DNA of 64,000 nucleotides from JANMJD01 sp963828405 (GTDB lineage: Bacteria; Actinomycetota; Acidimicrobiia; Acidimicrobiales; Ilumatobacteraceae). Under the pieces are notes generated by a model. It was given only the letters and a program-made list of their open reading frames with translations. It searched no databases and had not been told where the DNA came from. The position numbers and the translations under genes were made by a program. Position 1 is the stretch's first letter, and the number at the start of each line of letters is the position of its first letter. The DNA lies in assembly GCA_963828405.1 (NCBI GenBank), contig CAWHEG010000031.1, positions 930,001 through 994,000 of the forward strand, written 5' to 3'. Below, piece after piece: positions 28,049 through 36,323 of this stretch.

Positions 28049-28819
28049 TTACTCCCAGTAGTCGTTGCTCGCTCGGGTGTTGTCGTGGCGGAGTCTGCGC
28101 ATGTCGATCTGGCCGAGGTTGATGGTTCGGGCGTGGTTGGCGAGCCGGTTCACGGTGGAATCGGCGGCGACGCGGTCGGGGAGCTCGCCGACCCAGTGGG
28201 CGGGGCCGGTCTGGGAGGCGATGATCGTGGGGAGCCGGTGTTCTCGGTTGGCGAGGATCGCGAACAGGTCGCTGGCGGCGTCTGAGTCGATGCCGACGGT
28301 GAGGAAGTCATCGATGATCAGCAGGTCCGTCTCGGAGAGTTCGTTCAACAGTTGTTGGTGTCCGATGCTGTCGCTGCGGGCGATCACGAGTCGTCGGGCG
28401 AGGTCGTCCATCCGGGCGTAGGTGACGGCGTGGCCGTTGTGGCAGGCACTGATCCCGAGCGCGCACGCCAGGTACGTTTTGCCGCCTCCGGTGGGTGAGA
28501 TGATGAGCAGGTTCATGGGGTCTGCCCGCCAGTCGTGCGCGGCGTAGCGTCGCATTCGCACCGGGGTGATGCCGCGCCCGTCGCGGTAGTCGATCTCGCC
28601 GATAGAGGCGCCAGGGATCGGCAGTGCGGCCTGGCGGATGAGCTTGTCGACTGTGTGGATGCGGCGCTGTTCCAGGGCGTCGTCGACCGCGGTCAGGAAC
28701 AACTGCTCGGGGGTGAGCGTGTCGTTGGCCTCATCGGCGATGAGCTCTTCGAACCGGGTCGCGACGTGGGTGACTCGCAGGGCACGGAACTTGTCGTAGT
28801 CGATGCTTGTGAACGTCAC
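28049..28819 (-). CDS. istB: IS21 helper ATPase IstB
   Basis: This 256-aa AAA+ protein is the DnaA/DnaC-like helper that works with the IstA transposase in target choice. It contains Walker A SPTGGGKTYLACALG (about residues 109-123), Walker B DLLIIDDFLTVGID and sensor segment PTIIASQTGPAHW. The N-terminal helical region is typical of IstB. It appears intact. Its start overlaps the istA stop by four bases. Confidence 0.92.
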   Translation of the reverse strand: MTFTSIDYDKFRALRVTHVATRFEELIADEANDTLTPEQLFLTAVDDALEQRRIHTVDKLIRQAALPIPGASIGEIDYRDGRGITPVRMRRYAAHDWRADPMNLLIISPTGGGKTYLACALGISACHNGHAVTYARMDDLARRLVIARSDSIGHQQLLNELSETDLLIIDDFLTVGIDSDAASDLFAILANREHRLPTIIASQTGPAHWVGELPDRVAADSTVNRLANHARTINLGQIDMRRLRHDNTRASNDYWE

Positions 28820-30401
28820 TGGCCGTCCTCCTCGATGGAGGCGGCGTAGTGCGAGACATCGCGGACGAACACGTCCGGCCCGAGAGTCGCATCACCGTGA
28901 CGTTTCCTGGTCGACGCGGCCGGCGTCGTCGGCCTTGGTTTCTTGGTGTCGCTGTCGATGCCGGCCATGAGACGTTTGAGTGTCGTGTAGGTCGCTTGCC
29001 CGTGCCGGTTCAGGAGTTCCTGGCACGCGGCTTCCAGACGCTCTCGGTTGCGTTTGCCGAGCCCGTTCAAGATGTTCTGACAGTCGAGATAGCCCTGCGC
29101 CTCGATCGCGTGACGGTCGAGGATCTGCTCGATCACTTGCACGGTCGCTGGCCCGAAGCTGCGCGCCCGGTCGGTGAACCATCGCTTGGACCACAGCCCG
29201 TCGATGTTGCGGTGCTGGGGCGGGACGTGTTCGGGCAGGGTCGAGTACTGGCCCTTGCGGCCGTTGCGCCGCGGGTGCTCGCAGATGATGTCGTGCCCGT
29301 CGAACACCGTCACCCGCGTCGAAGTGAGCCGCACCCGCAGCAGCCGTCCCGCCAACCTGTACGGCACCGAGTAGCGCTGCGAGTCGACGGTGACGTGATA
29401 GTTCCGACCGGCCTTGAGTTCCTTCCATTGGGCTTGCTCAAACGGGGTGTCGGGCAGCAGCCCCAGCAGGTGCGCCTCTTCGACATCGAACCGTTCCCAC
29501 CGGGTCGTGCCATCCCGCGGCGAATGTCCCGGTTGATTTCGTGTACCCGCTCGGCGATCGCCTCGTTCAACTCGGCCAGCGTCGTGAAACAGTCGTCTTC
29601 GAGGTAGCCGATGACCCGCTTGTTCACGACGTTCACAGCGTTCTCGACTGCGGCCTTGTCCCGCGGCTTGCGTGCCCGGGCCGGCACGATCGTGGTGCCG
29701 TAGTGATCGGCCAGCTGCTGATACCTCGCGTTCACGACCCGCTCCGCATCGCCCTTGTGCCGCTGATGCGTCGAGGTCATCGGGTTGTCCGGCACGACGA
29801 TCTGGGCCACCCCGCCATAGAACGAGAACGCACGCACGTGCGCGTCCAACCACGCCTCGCTGCGCATGTTCTCGTACGCCCGACAGAACAACGCACCCGA
29901 GAACGGCAGCACCGCGACGAACAACACCGCCTTGATGATCTCCCCGGTCACCGCGTCAACGACATCGATGGTGTCGCCGGCCCAGTCCACCAGCATCGCC
30001 CGACCCGGCTCATGATGAAGCGTCGCAACCAGGTCGTGGATTCTGACGTAGTTGGCGAACAGAGCACAGAACTGCGAGTACCCGTACTTCTTCCCGCCGC
30101 CCTTGCTGTCGGCGTAGCGGCGCCACGCCTGCAGCAACGTGAAGTGCCGGTTCTGTTTCATCGACGCGAGCACCCGCCCGAGGTCGGGCTGGTCGTACTC
30201 GTCCGACACCCGCCGACGCCCATCAGGGAACCACCCCGCCAGATCAGCATCGGCCACCTCCCCAGCCGACCTCACCCCGTGCACCCTGATCGCTTGACTC
30301 ACCCGCGATACGTCGCGCCGCGAACACCCCACGGTCTCGACGATCTCGTTGTAACCGCGACCCGCGAGCACCAGCTCCAGGATTGTCCGATAGTTGGCCA
30401 T
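28816..30401 (-). pseudogene. istA: IS21 transposase IstA, frameshifted
   Basis: From ATG 30401 the frame encodes an N-terminal HTH (ANYRTILELVLAGRGYNEIV, VGCSRRDVSRVSQAIR) and the DDE catalytic core (VDWAGDTIDVVDAVTGEII, VVPDNPMTS, KPRDKAAVENAVNVVNKRV). At about 29515-29522 the correct frame shifts after INRDIRR. It resumes as RDGTTRWERFDVEEAHLLGL and continues to 28816 (about 527 residues if repaired). One base is missing within CGCCGCGG. The catalytic residues lie before the shift, but the C-terminal beta-barrel domain would be lost. Confidence 0.85.
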
Positions 30402-30563
30402 GCCGCCACCTTCCGACTCAGACGTGGCGACACCCAACGTGTCACCATCCGACTCAGACGAGCAGAGCAACCCCACCAGTACCAACTAGCCAGAACACCG
30501 GTACCAAATCGGTGGACTACCGGTACCCGAAGGCGCTAGCGCACTGCGTCATGGACGACGCCG

Positions 30564-30932
30564 ATCAGGACCCCCGGTCGCTACGCCGGCTCGATCTGGC
30601 CGCGTATCCAGAACCTGGTCCTCGCCGCCCGCGCATCAGGACTCGGCGCCGTCCCGACGACCTACGCCCTGGCCCACGGCGACGAACTCGAGTCTCGCCT
30701 CGAACTGCCGTCCCGAGTTCGCGCCCAGGCGGTCATCCTGGTCGGCCTTCCTGTCGGCCGGTTCGGACTGGTCCGGCGACGCCCGATCGACGAGGTGATG
30801 ATGCACGACCGTTGGTCCGGCGACCTCCCCCACTCTGACGACTCGCCCGCAGTCCCGTCCGAACATCAGGCGGCGAGACGGCCAGTGCGGGATCCGGGTG
30901 GTGCCGTCGTCTCGGTGGTCCCGCCCGGATAG
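30564..30932 (+). pseudogene. nitroreductase, downstream fragment
   Basis: The frame from about 30564 reads TPGRYAGSIWPRIQNLVLAA, GLGAVPTTYALAHGDELES and FGLVRRRPIDEVMMHDRWSG, the C-terminal half of a nitroreductase-family FMN protein. The start of the gene is on the other side of the IS21 element. Beyond about 30842 the frame runs on without homology to a TAG at 30930-30932, overlapping the 3' end of the DUF222 gene on the other strand. Confidence 0.7.
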
Positions 30933-32479
30933 GTGATCCGCAGCATGCGGCTTGCGTCGAGGCGAAGATGCCAGCCGCCTTCGTGGGCGAGGTGGTGGTG
31001 CCGGGAGCACAGCGGTACCAGGTTGTCGAAGTTGCTGGTGCCGCCGTGCTCCCACCAGACGATGTGGTGCGGTTGGGTGTGGTCGAAGCCGATGGTGCAG
31101 CCCGGCATGGCGCAGCACGGGTAGAGGGCGCGCAGGGCCCGACGTTGGGCCCGGTTGGCGAGGCGGGTGGACCGCCCGAGGTTCAGTTCGCCCGGGGCGT
31201 GAAGGACCACGCCGTTGCACACGATGACGGGCTGGGTGTCGGCTCCACCCTCGAACAGTTGCCGCAGGACGCTCCACGGCAACTCGACCGGGATACCCCA
31301 TTCGATGTGTGGTGGGAGCGACTCACCGGAGTCGGGACTCCGCGTCAGTGGCGTCGCAGCACCCGGATCCTGATCGCTCCCGTTCGACCCGAACGATGAG
31401 CTCCCGGCGGGCGCTGAGGTGATCGTCGCAGAGCTGTCCGGTGGCGATGAGTCCGGTGGAGATCGGTCGACCAGCGAGGCGCCCGGGCGCAGGGAATCGA
31501 CCGCCGCAGGCGGTCGGGCGACACGAGGGTCCGAGACGTCGGGTTCCGATGCGTGGAGTTGAGGCGCGTGCGGTTGCGGATGCTCCGACCGCGAACCCGC
31601 ACCCCCCGCCGCGGCCTGGCACGGTCCCGGCGGGAAGGACGGCTCGTGGCGCGTCGGGGCCATGGCCGGATCTGCGTCAGGCGACGGCCTCGGGGAGCGC
31701 GACGAGCACGGCGACGAGATATGGATGACAGGGAGGATCTCGGCGCGACCGGCCCCCGCCCCGGCGACCGAGCCGGCAGTGAGGGCAAGGAGCGCCTGAG
31801 CGCGGAGGAAGTCGGCCCGCTCACCCGGATCATCCGGGGCGTCGTCGGGCACCGATTGGTGGAACAACCGGGAGACCGCGGCGCTGAGCCGGCCGTGCAG
31901 CGTCAGGCCCGTCTGCGGGTCGAACGAGCCCGACAGCTTCCACATCCCATCCGACGGACTGACCCACGAACGCAACCGGCACGCCCGTTTCTGGCGGGCC
32001 AGGCGCTCCTCGCCGTGATCAGCGGAGAACCGCCGTGCCTCGGCCTGCACGAGCGCCCGGAACTCCTCGACCGTGGACGACTTCGCCTGCTCGACCAACC
32101 CGGCCACGTGCTGACGGAAGCCATGCCGCTCGGCCGGTTCGAGCGAACGGATACCGGCGGTGAGCGCATCGACGTGCCCGCCCGAGACGTCGCCGTCGAT
32201 GAGCGCCTCACCGAAGCTCGGCACGTCGGTGGCGGTGCCGTGTCGCTCGATCACCCGGTCGGCGGCCCGCTGGCTGATCTTGGCTGACTCGGCAATCGTT
32301 TCGACCGGGACGGGCACCCGCCCGATTGTCGCCGCGGCCAGATCGGCCTCGCACCCATCGAGCCAACCCCGCAATCGGGCCACCCCGGCCAGCCCCTGAC
32401 GCACCGCGGCGATGTCGTTGGAGCCATGCCGAACAGCATCGATCCGTTCGATCAGTGTCACCACCTCGGCCACCCGCAC
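30866..32479 (-). CDS. DUF222/HNH endonuclease (13E12 family)
   Basis: This 537-aa protein has an N-terminal DUF222 domain (about residues 30-230) and a C-terminal HNH nuclease domain with zinc-binding CCAMPGCTIGFDH, HHIVWWEHGGTSNFDNLVPL and CSRHHHLAHEGGWH. A proline- and serine-rich linker (about residues 255-385) separates them. It belongs to the 13E12 repeat family of actinobacteria, some members of which are SOS-induced. The GTG start lies seven bases after a TAGTGT box, with a perfect LexA-type palindrome just upstream at 32503-32514. It borders the IS21 element and the broken nitroreductase. Confidence 0.9.
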   Translation of the reverse strand: MRVAEVVTLIERIDAVRHGSNDIAAVRQGLAGVARLRGWLDGCEADLAAATIGRVPVPVETIAESAKISQRAADRVIERHGTATDVPSFGEALIDGDVSGGHVDALTAGIRSLEPAERHGFRQHVAGLVEQAKSSTVEEFRALVQAEARRFSADHGEERLARQKRACRLRSWVSPSDGMWKLSGSFDPQTGLTLHGRLSAAVSRLFHQSVPDDAPDDPGERADFLRAQALLALTAGSVAGAGAGRAEILPVIHISSPCSSRSPRPSPDADPAMAPTRHEPSFPPGPCQAAAGGAGSRSEHPQPHAPQLHASEPDVSDPRVARPPAAVDSLRPGASLVDRSPPDSSPPDSSATITSAPAGSSSFGSNGSDQDPGAATPLTRSPDSGESLPPHIEWGIPVELPWSVLRQLFEGGADTQPVIVCNGVVLHAPGELNLGRSTRLANRAQRRALRALYPCCAMPGCTIGFDHTQPHHIVWWEHGGTSNFDNLVPLCSRHHHLAHEGGWHLRLDASRMLRITYPGGTTETTAPPGSRTGRLAA

Positions 32480-32486
32480 GCCTGCA

Positions 32487-32492
32487 ACACTA
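32487..32492 (-). promoter_or_regulatory. -10 box of the DUF222/HNH gene
   Basis: TAGTGT on the minus strand lies seven bases before the GTG at 32479. Confidence 0.6.
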
Positions 32493-32502
32493 GCGGATAG
32501 AC

Positions 32503-32514
32503 GAACATATGTTC
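32503..32514 (-). promoter_or_regulatory. LexA-type SOS box
   Basis: GAACATATGTTC is a perfect 12-bp palindrome that fits the actinobacterial GAAC-N4-GTTC LexA site. It lies 10 bases upstream of the -10 box, where bound LexA would block RNA polymerase. Confidence 0.75.
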
Positions 32515-32857
32515 AAGCGGAATCTCACTTTTCGTGTGTGAATTGTTGGGTACCTCACCCAACGTGAATCTTCCGGTACTGGGTGACGGTTCCTTGCAGG
32601 AGTAGCGATCCGCGGCCGGCTCGCGGAGTTGCCGAGACACCCGCGCCGGACCGGAGTCAGCCGGGCGAGCCACCGATCCGAGTGTCGCCAGACAGCATGG
32701 CCGCCTGGCACCGCGCCGAGGGGACCGCTGGCGACTCCCCGTGAACCAGGCCAGTACGACGAATCCGATCGCCGAGCGGTGGCAGACTCGGATCCTTCAA
32801 TCTGCGACGGACTTCGTCGAGGATCATCAGGACGACTGCGATGGACAGGACGACGAC
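32515..32857. other. intergenic stretch without a recognisable gene
   Basis: I see no gene with family features here. An in-frame ATG at 32741 could extend the small membrane protein that follows. Confidence 0.4.
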
Positions 32858-32977
32858 ATGAACGAGAAGCGTCAGCGCGTCGAGCGCACCGGGGCCAGCG
32901 GGGACGGCCCCGCGGCAATCGCCATTGCCGCCCTCTCCGTGCTGCTGATCATCTTCGTGATCAGCCGCCTCGTCTGA
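32858..32977 (+). CDS. small single-span membrane protein
   Basis: The 39-codon frame encodes a charged N-terminus (MNEKRQRVERTG) and one hydrophobic span (AAIAIAALSVLLIIFVISRL). A longer 78-codon version starts at 32741, but its extra part is Asp/Gln-rich and unlike a signal. AGGAC lies about seven bases upstream of the chosen ATG. The function is unknown. Confidence 0.45.
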   Translation: MNEKRQRVERTGASGDGPAAIAIAALSVLLIIFVISRLV

Positions 32978-33034
32978 ACAGCCGGATCGACGTCCTGACG
33001 ACGACGGTGCGCCCGGACAAGTCGAGAGCGATGC

Positions 33035-34663
33035 TCACGCGCGTTCCAGGATCCGCACCACGCCGGTCGACCCATTGACCTCGATCAGGTCTCCGGTACG
33101 GATCGCGGTCGTCGCGCCGACCGCGCCCACGACGGCGGGTATCCCCAGGTCGCGCGAGACGATCATCGTGTGGCTCAGTTCGCCACCCATCTCGGCGACG
33201 ACCGCGACCGCGCCGACGAAGAGTGGCATCCACCCGGGGTCGGTGATCGGGGCGACGAGAACCTCGCCCGGCTCGGTCGGTTCGTCGGCGTAGGCATCCA
33301 TCACGACACGGGCCCGACCGGTCGCGACCCCGGGGCTCCCGGCAGCACCGGCGATCTCGTCGAGTGCGCCACCCTCTGCGCCGGCGGTGGCCCTGAGCGG
33401 CCACTCCTCGACCGGCGGCACCTCGCCGGCGATGGCGAACAACGGCTCCTGGAACCGCAGCAGCTCGGCTTTGGCCGCCTGCCGGTTGTGAATCCGGTCG
33501 AGATGGATCTCCCCGCCCCGCGCCGCGATACGGAACTCGTCGAAGGTGAGGAAGTAGATCTGATCCGCTGATTCCAGGTTGCCCGCGGCGACCAGCCGGC
33601 GACCGATCTCGAGCGCGTCGAGACGCATCTCGTTGATCGTGAGCACACAGGTCGCCTTGGTCCGTTCCCGAATGCCCAGCCAGTCCCGACAGCGCTCGAG
33701 CCACAGGTCGAGCTCGGGGAACTTCTGCCGCACACCGTCGGCTTCGAACCGGTCGAGGACGGTCCGACGCGTTGCGTCGGGGTCGCGGGTCGCTCCCCCG
33801 GCCTGGACGGCCGCTACGGCTCGCCGCAGGACGTCGGGCCGGATCTCCCAAGACGGCGCGGCGATCTCCCACTCGTTCACGCCGCGGAACCCGTACTGCT
33901 CGAGCACCCGTTCGAAGGCCGGCTCGAAAGCGTCACCATCGAGCCCGGCGAGGGAGGCGACGGCGCGGGCCGCATCGGCGGACTCGATGCCGCCGACACC
34001 CATCACCGCCTGGCGTCCGAGCTCGTAGCCCTCATCGCCGTAGACCCCGACGAGGCCCGCCTGCAACGACCCGAGCGCCACCGGACTCACGGACGACCCG
34101 ATGAACAGGGTAACGAAGTCGGACTCCATCAACGGCTGCAGCGACTCGAAGCGGGCGAGCAGCGCTTCGTTCGAGCTGGCCGCCCGTCGAGCGCGACCAT
34201 CACGACGGCGGGCCTGGGCTGCGTCATGCTCCCGTTGGACGCGCTCGAGCGGAGGGTGTTCGAGCAGCGCGGCGGTCGCCGCGGCGACCCGCTCGGCTCG
34301 CCCCGCATAGCCGGGTTCGTCCGGGGCCGTGTAGGGGTCGAGCTTGATGCCCCCGGCGGAGAACAGGGTACGGTCGATGTCGTCGGGGCTCGTACCGGGG
34401 GTGAGGTCGGCGAGCCTCCTGAATGCCGAGATGTTGATGTAGAACCGCCCGCCGACGATCGGGGCGAAGGTGGTCGGGCATTCCGGCCACTCCATCACGT
34501 CCCACGTCTCGGTGAACGAGCGTCGCCAACCCCGCTCGAGCGGCGGGAAGAACACCGTCGCCGACAGCGGCGACACGATGTCGGGCATGATCTCGCCGGC
34601 GTTGCCGCGGGTCAACACGGGGTAGTTCGGATCGAGCGTGGTGTCGAACTCGTACGTGGTCAC
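33035..34663 (-). CDS. PEP-utiliser swivel-domain protein
   Basis: This 542-aa protein ends in a complete phosphohistidine swivel domain (about residues 440-540) with the active histidine in GGELSHTMIVSRDLGIPAVV. This is the mobile domain of PEP synthase, pyruvate phosphate dikinase and rifampin phosphotransferase. No ATP-grasp domain and no PEP-binding TIM barrel are visible. The first 430 residues are helical and resemble the central part of PEP-synthase-like proteins (TFAPIVGGRFYINISAFRRL; GNLESADQIYFLTFDEFRIA). Partner enzymes would therefore be needed for phosphotransfer. The GTG start is the first codon with family-like sequence. It lies 195 bases downstream of the carboxyltransferase gene in the same direction. 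Confidence 0.8.
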   Translation of the reverse strand: MTTYEFDTTLDPNYPVLTRGNAGEIMPDIVSPLSATVFFPPLERGWRRSFTETWDVMEWPECPTTFAPIVGGRFYINISAFRRLADLTPGTSPDDIDRTLFSAGGIKLDPYTAPDEPGYAGRAERVAAATAALLEHPPLERVQREHDAAQARRRDGRARRAASSNEALLARFESLQPLMESDFVTLFIGSSVSPVALGSLQAGLVGVYGDEGYELGRQAVMGVGGIESADAARAVASLAGLDGDAFEPAFERVLEQYGFRGVNEWEIAAPSWEIRPDVLRRAVAAVQAGGATRDPDATRRTVLDRFEADGVRQKFPELDLWLERCRDWLGIRERTKATCVLTINEMRLDALEIGRRLVAAGNLESADQIYFLTFDEFRIAARGGEIHLDRIHNRQAAKAELLRFQEPLFAIAGEVPPVEEWPLRATAGAEGGALDEIAGAAGSPGVATGRARVVMDAYADEPTEPGEVLVAPITDPGWMPLFVGAVAVVAEMGGELSHTMIVSRDLGIPAVVGAVGATTAIRTGDLIEVNGSTGVVRILERA

Positions 34664-34730
34664 GAGAGGTGATCCCCCATCGGTCTGATGTCTCGACGGT
34701 TCGAACCGCCAGACCTGTCGAATGTCCCCC

Positions 34731-34772
34731 AAGGCGCTCGACCCAAGGCGCTCGACCCAAGGTGCTCGGCCG
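34731..34772. repeat. 14-bp tandem repeat, three copies
   Basis: AAGGCGCTCGACCC occurs twice perfectly (34731-34744 and 34745-34758), and a third copy (34759-34772) differs at a few positions. It lies between the carboxyltransferase and the PEP-swivel gene. Confidence 0.8.
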
Positions 34773-34804
34773 ACTCCCACCGAGGTCGCTCGACTCGCAC
34801 CTTA

Positions 34805-34829
34805 ACGTCTGATGTTGACGTCTGATGTT
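34805..34829. repeat. 13-bp-period direct repeat, possible operator
   Basis: ACGTCTGATGTT occurs at 34805-34816 and 34818-34829 in the same intergenic gap, and TCTGATGTCT recurs at about 34684. Confidence 0.6.
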
Positions 34830-34858
34830 TGAGCGGGCGAACGCTGCGAGCGCCGCTG

Positions 34859-36322
34859 TCAACGACGAAGCGAGAGTGTCGCGTCGCCGATCTCGATGTG
34901 CGCGAACGTTGCCCGCGACGTTGCCAACAGTTGGTCGACCAGCCCCTCGGGGACCCCTTGCTGGTGGAAGTCGTAGATGCGCTTGGCGGGTCCGGCGGCG
35001 CGGGTTGCCTCGACGTCGGGGAGCGGCACGAGATATCGCCGGAGGAGTTCCTCATCCGACATCGTTCGATCGCCGTATTCGACCTTGAGTTCCTCGACCG
35101 TGGGCTGCGGCGGCGACCACCGCCGGAGCTCTTTGCCACGGTCGGTCGACAGCATCCGGTCGAGCACGTTCGGGTCGATGGGGGCGGGCGGTTCGCCGAG
35201 GTGGCCGAGTACGTAGACCAGGACCTCGTCGGGCACCGTGCCGTAGCGCTCGCCCGTGACGATGTTGAGCACGGCTTGAATCCCCATCAGCTGGGAGAAC
35301 GGGGTGGCCGAGATCGGATGCCCGAGATCGGCGCGGACCTGGACGACCTCCTCGAGCACCTCCTCGAACCGGTCGGCCATGTCGTACTGCGCCAGCTGCG
35401 CCTTGAGCGTGCCCGTCATTCCCCCGGGGAGCTGATGCTGGTAGGGGAAGACGGTGTACTCGTTGGGGACGCCGATCGGGTGACCCTCCTGCTCGGCGAC
35501 CCGGCGCATGTGGGTGCTGATCCGCTTCACTCGTTCGAGGTCGACCGAGGTGGTGTGACCCGTCCACCTGAGGTTCTCGAGGGTCTGCTCCGTCGACGGC
35601 AACGACGGGCCGTTCGCCATCGGACCCGGTGCCGTGTGCAGGACGCGAACACCGGCTTCGACGCCGATCAGGTAGTTGTACCCGGCGATCCCGGTGGTGT
35701 TGTGGCACTGGATCTCGATCGGCACATCGCCGGCGGCGTCGACCAACGCGGGAAACAGCGTCTTGGCCCGTTCGGGCCGGAGGATCCCCGCAGCGTCCTC
35801 GAAGTAGATCGCGTCCGTGATGCCCCAGCTGATGAACTCGCGCACCCGATCGGCGAACCACTGGTCGGTGTGCACCGGGCTGATCCCGTACATGATCGCC
35901 GGGACGACCTCGCAACCCGCGCCGGCGACGGTGCGGCACAGGCGTTCCATCTTGTCCATGTTGTAGAGGCAGTCGTAGATCCAGAAGCTGTCGATGCCGT
36001 GCTTGGCCAGCGTGCGGATCCACAGATCCATCAGCGAGTCCGGGGTGAGGCCGAACTTGGCGATGCAGTTGGACCGCGATCCGGAACGCAGCCGTGACGT
36101 CGGCAGCCAGGTTCGCCACAGGTCGAGGCCGTCCCAGGGATCCTCCCGGTTGTAGCGCATCATGCACTCGAAGATCGAGCTACCGGTGAGATCGACGATG
36201 CGGAAGCCGGCCGCCTCGATGTCCTCGGCGACGTCCGCCAGGTGGGCGACCTTCATCCGCATCCCCCACAGGCTCTGCTGACCGTCGCGAAGGGTCTGGT
36301 CGATGATCTCGATATGGGCCAC
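34859..36322 (-). CDS. pyruvate carboxylase/oxaloacetate decarboxylase-type carboxyltransferase with altered metal site
   Basis: This 487-aa protein is a biotin-dependent carboxyltransferase of the HMG-CoA-lyase-like TIM-barrel type (PycB/OadA/transcarboxylase 5S), without a biotin domain. Conserved blocks are DQTLRDGQQSLWGMRM (about 8-23), EVVPAIMYGISPVHT, LPGGMTGTLKAQLAQYDMAD and RFEEVLEEVVQVRADLGHPI. Compared with the OadA motifs I know, RDAHQSL reads RDGQQSL, the carboxylated lysine of KDMAGLL is Glu175 (YFEDAAGIL), and the first His of the HxH metal pair is Gln205 (IQCHNTTG); Asp13 and His207 remain. The substrate may therefore not be pyruvate. AAGGAG lies nine bases before the GTG. It follows biotin carboxylase by one base. 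Confidence 0.88.
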   Translation of the reverse strand: MAHIEIIDQTLRDGQQSLWGMRMKVAHLADVAEDIEAAGFRIVDLTGSSIFECMMRYNREDPWDGLDLWRTWLPTSRLRSGSRSNCIAKFGLTPDSLMDLWIRTLAKHGIDSFWIYDCLYNMDKMERLCRTVAGAGCEVVPAIMYGISPVHTDQWFADRVREFISWGITDAIYFEDAAGILRPERAKTLFPALVDAAGDVPIEIQCHNTTGIAGYNYLIGVEAGVRVLHTAPGPMANGPSLPSTEQTLENLRWTGHTTSVDLERVKRISTHMRRVAEQEGHPIGVPNEYTVFPYQHQLPGGMTGTLKAQLAQYDMADRFEEVLEEVVQVRADLGHPISATPFSQLMGIQAVLNIVTGERYGTVPDEVLVYVLGHLGEPPAPIDPNVLDRMLSTDRGKELRRWSPPQPTVEELKVEYGDRTMSDEELLRRYLVPLPDVEATRAAGPAKRIYDFHQQGVPEGLVDQLLATSRATFAHIEIGDATLSLRR

Positions 36323-36323
36323 C

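Larger units (their letters stand above)
27951..30527 (-). mobile_element. IS21-family insertion sequence
   Basis: The element is about 2.58 kb and carries istA and istB on the minus strand. The 27-bp ends (27951-27977 and 30501-30527) are inverted repeats matching at 26 of 27 positions. A further GGTACCGG copy sits inside the left end (about 27995-28002), consistent with the multiple terminal repeats of IS21. The 8-bp TACCGGTA at both outer edges (27953-27960 and 30518-30525) is self-palindromic, so I cannot say whether it belongs to the ends or is the target duplication. In the latter case the element is 27961-30517. istA is frameshifted, so this copy is probably immobile. Confidence 0.85.

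Noticed and set aside
27951..30527. Active IS21 copy
   Set aside because: istA is split by a frameshift, so intact transposition function is not supported by this sequence.
31441..31728. Pro/Ser-rich region of the DUF222 protein as a separate gene
   Set aside because: It is in frame with both DUF222 and HNH domains and is the known variable linker of this family.
35052..36167. 371-codon minus-strand frame within the carboxyltransferase
   Set aside because: It is a shifted-frame shadow of the carboxyltransferase, rich in Arg and Pro.
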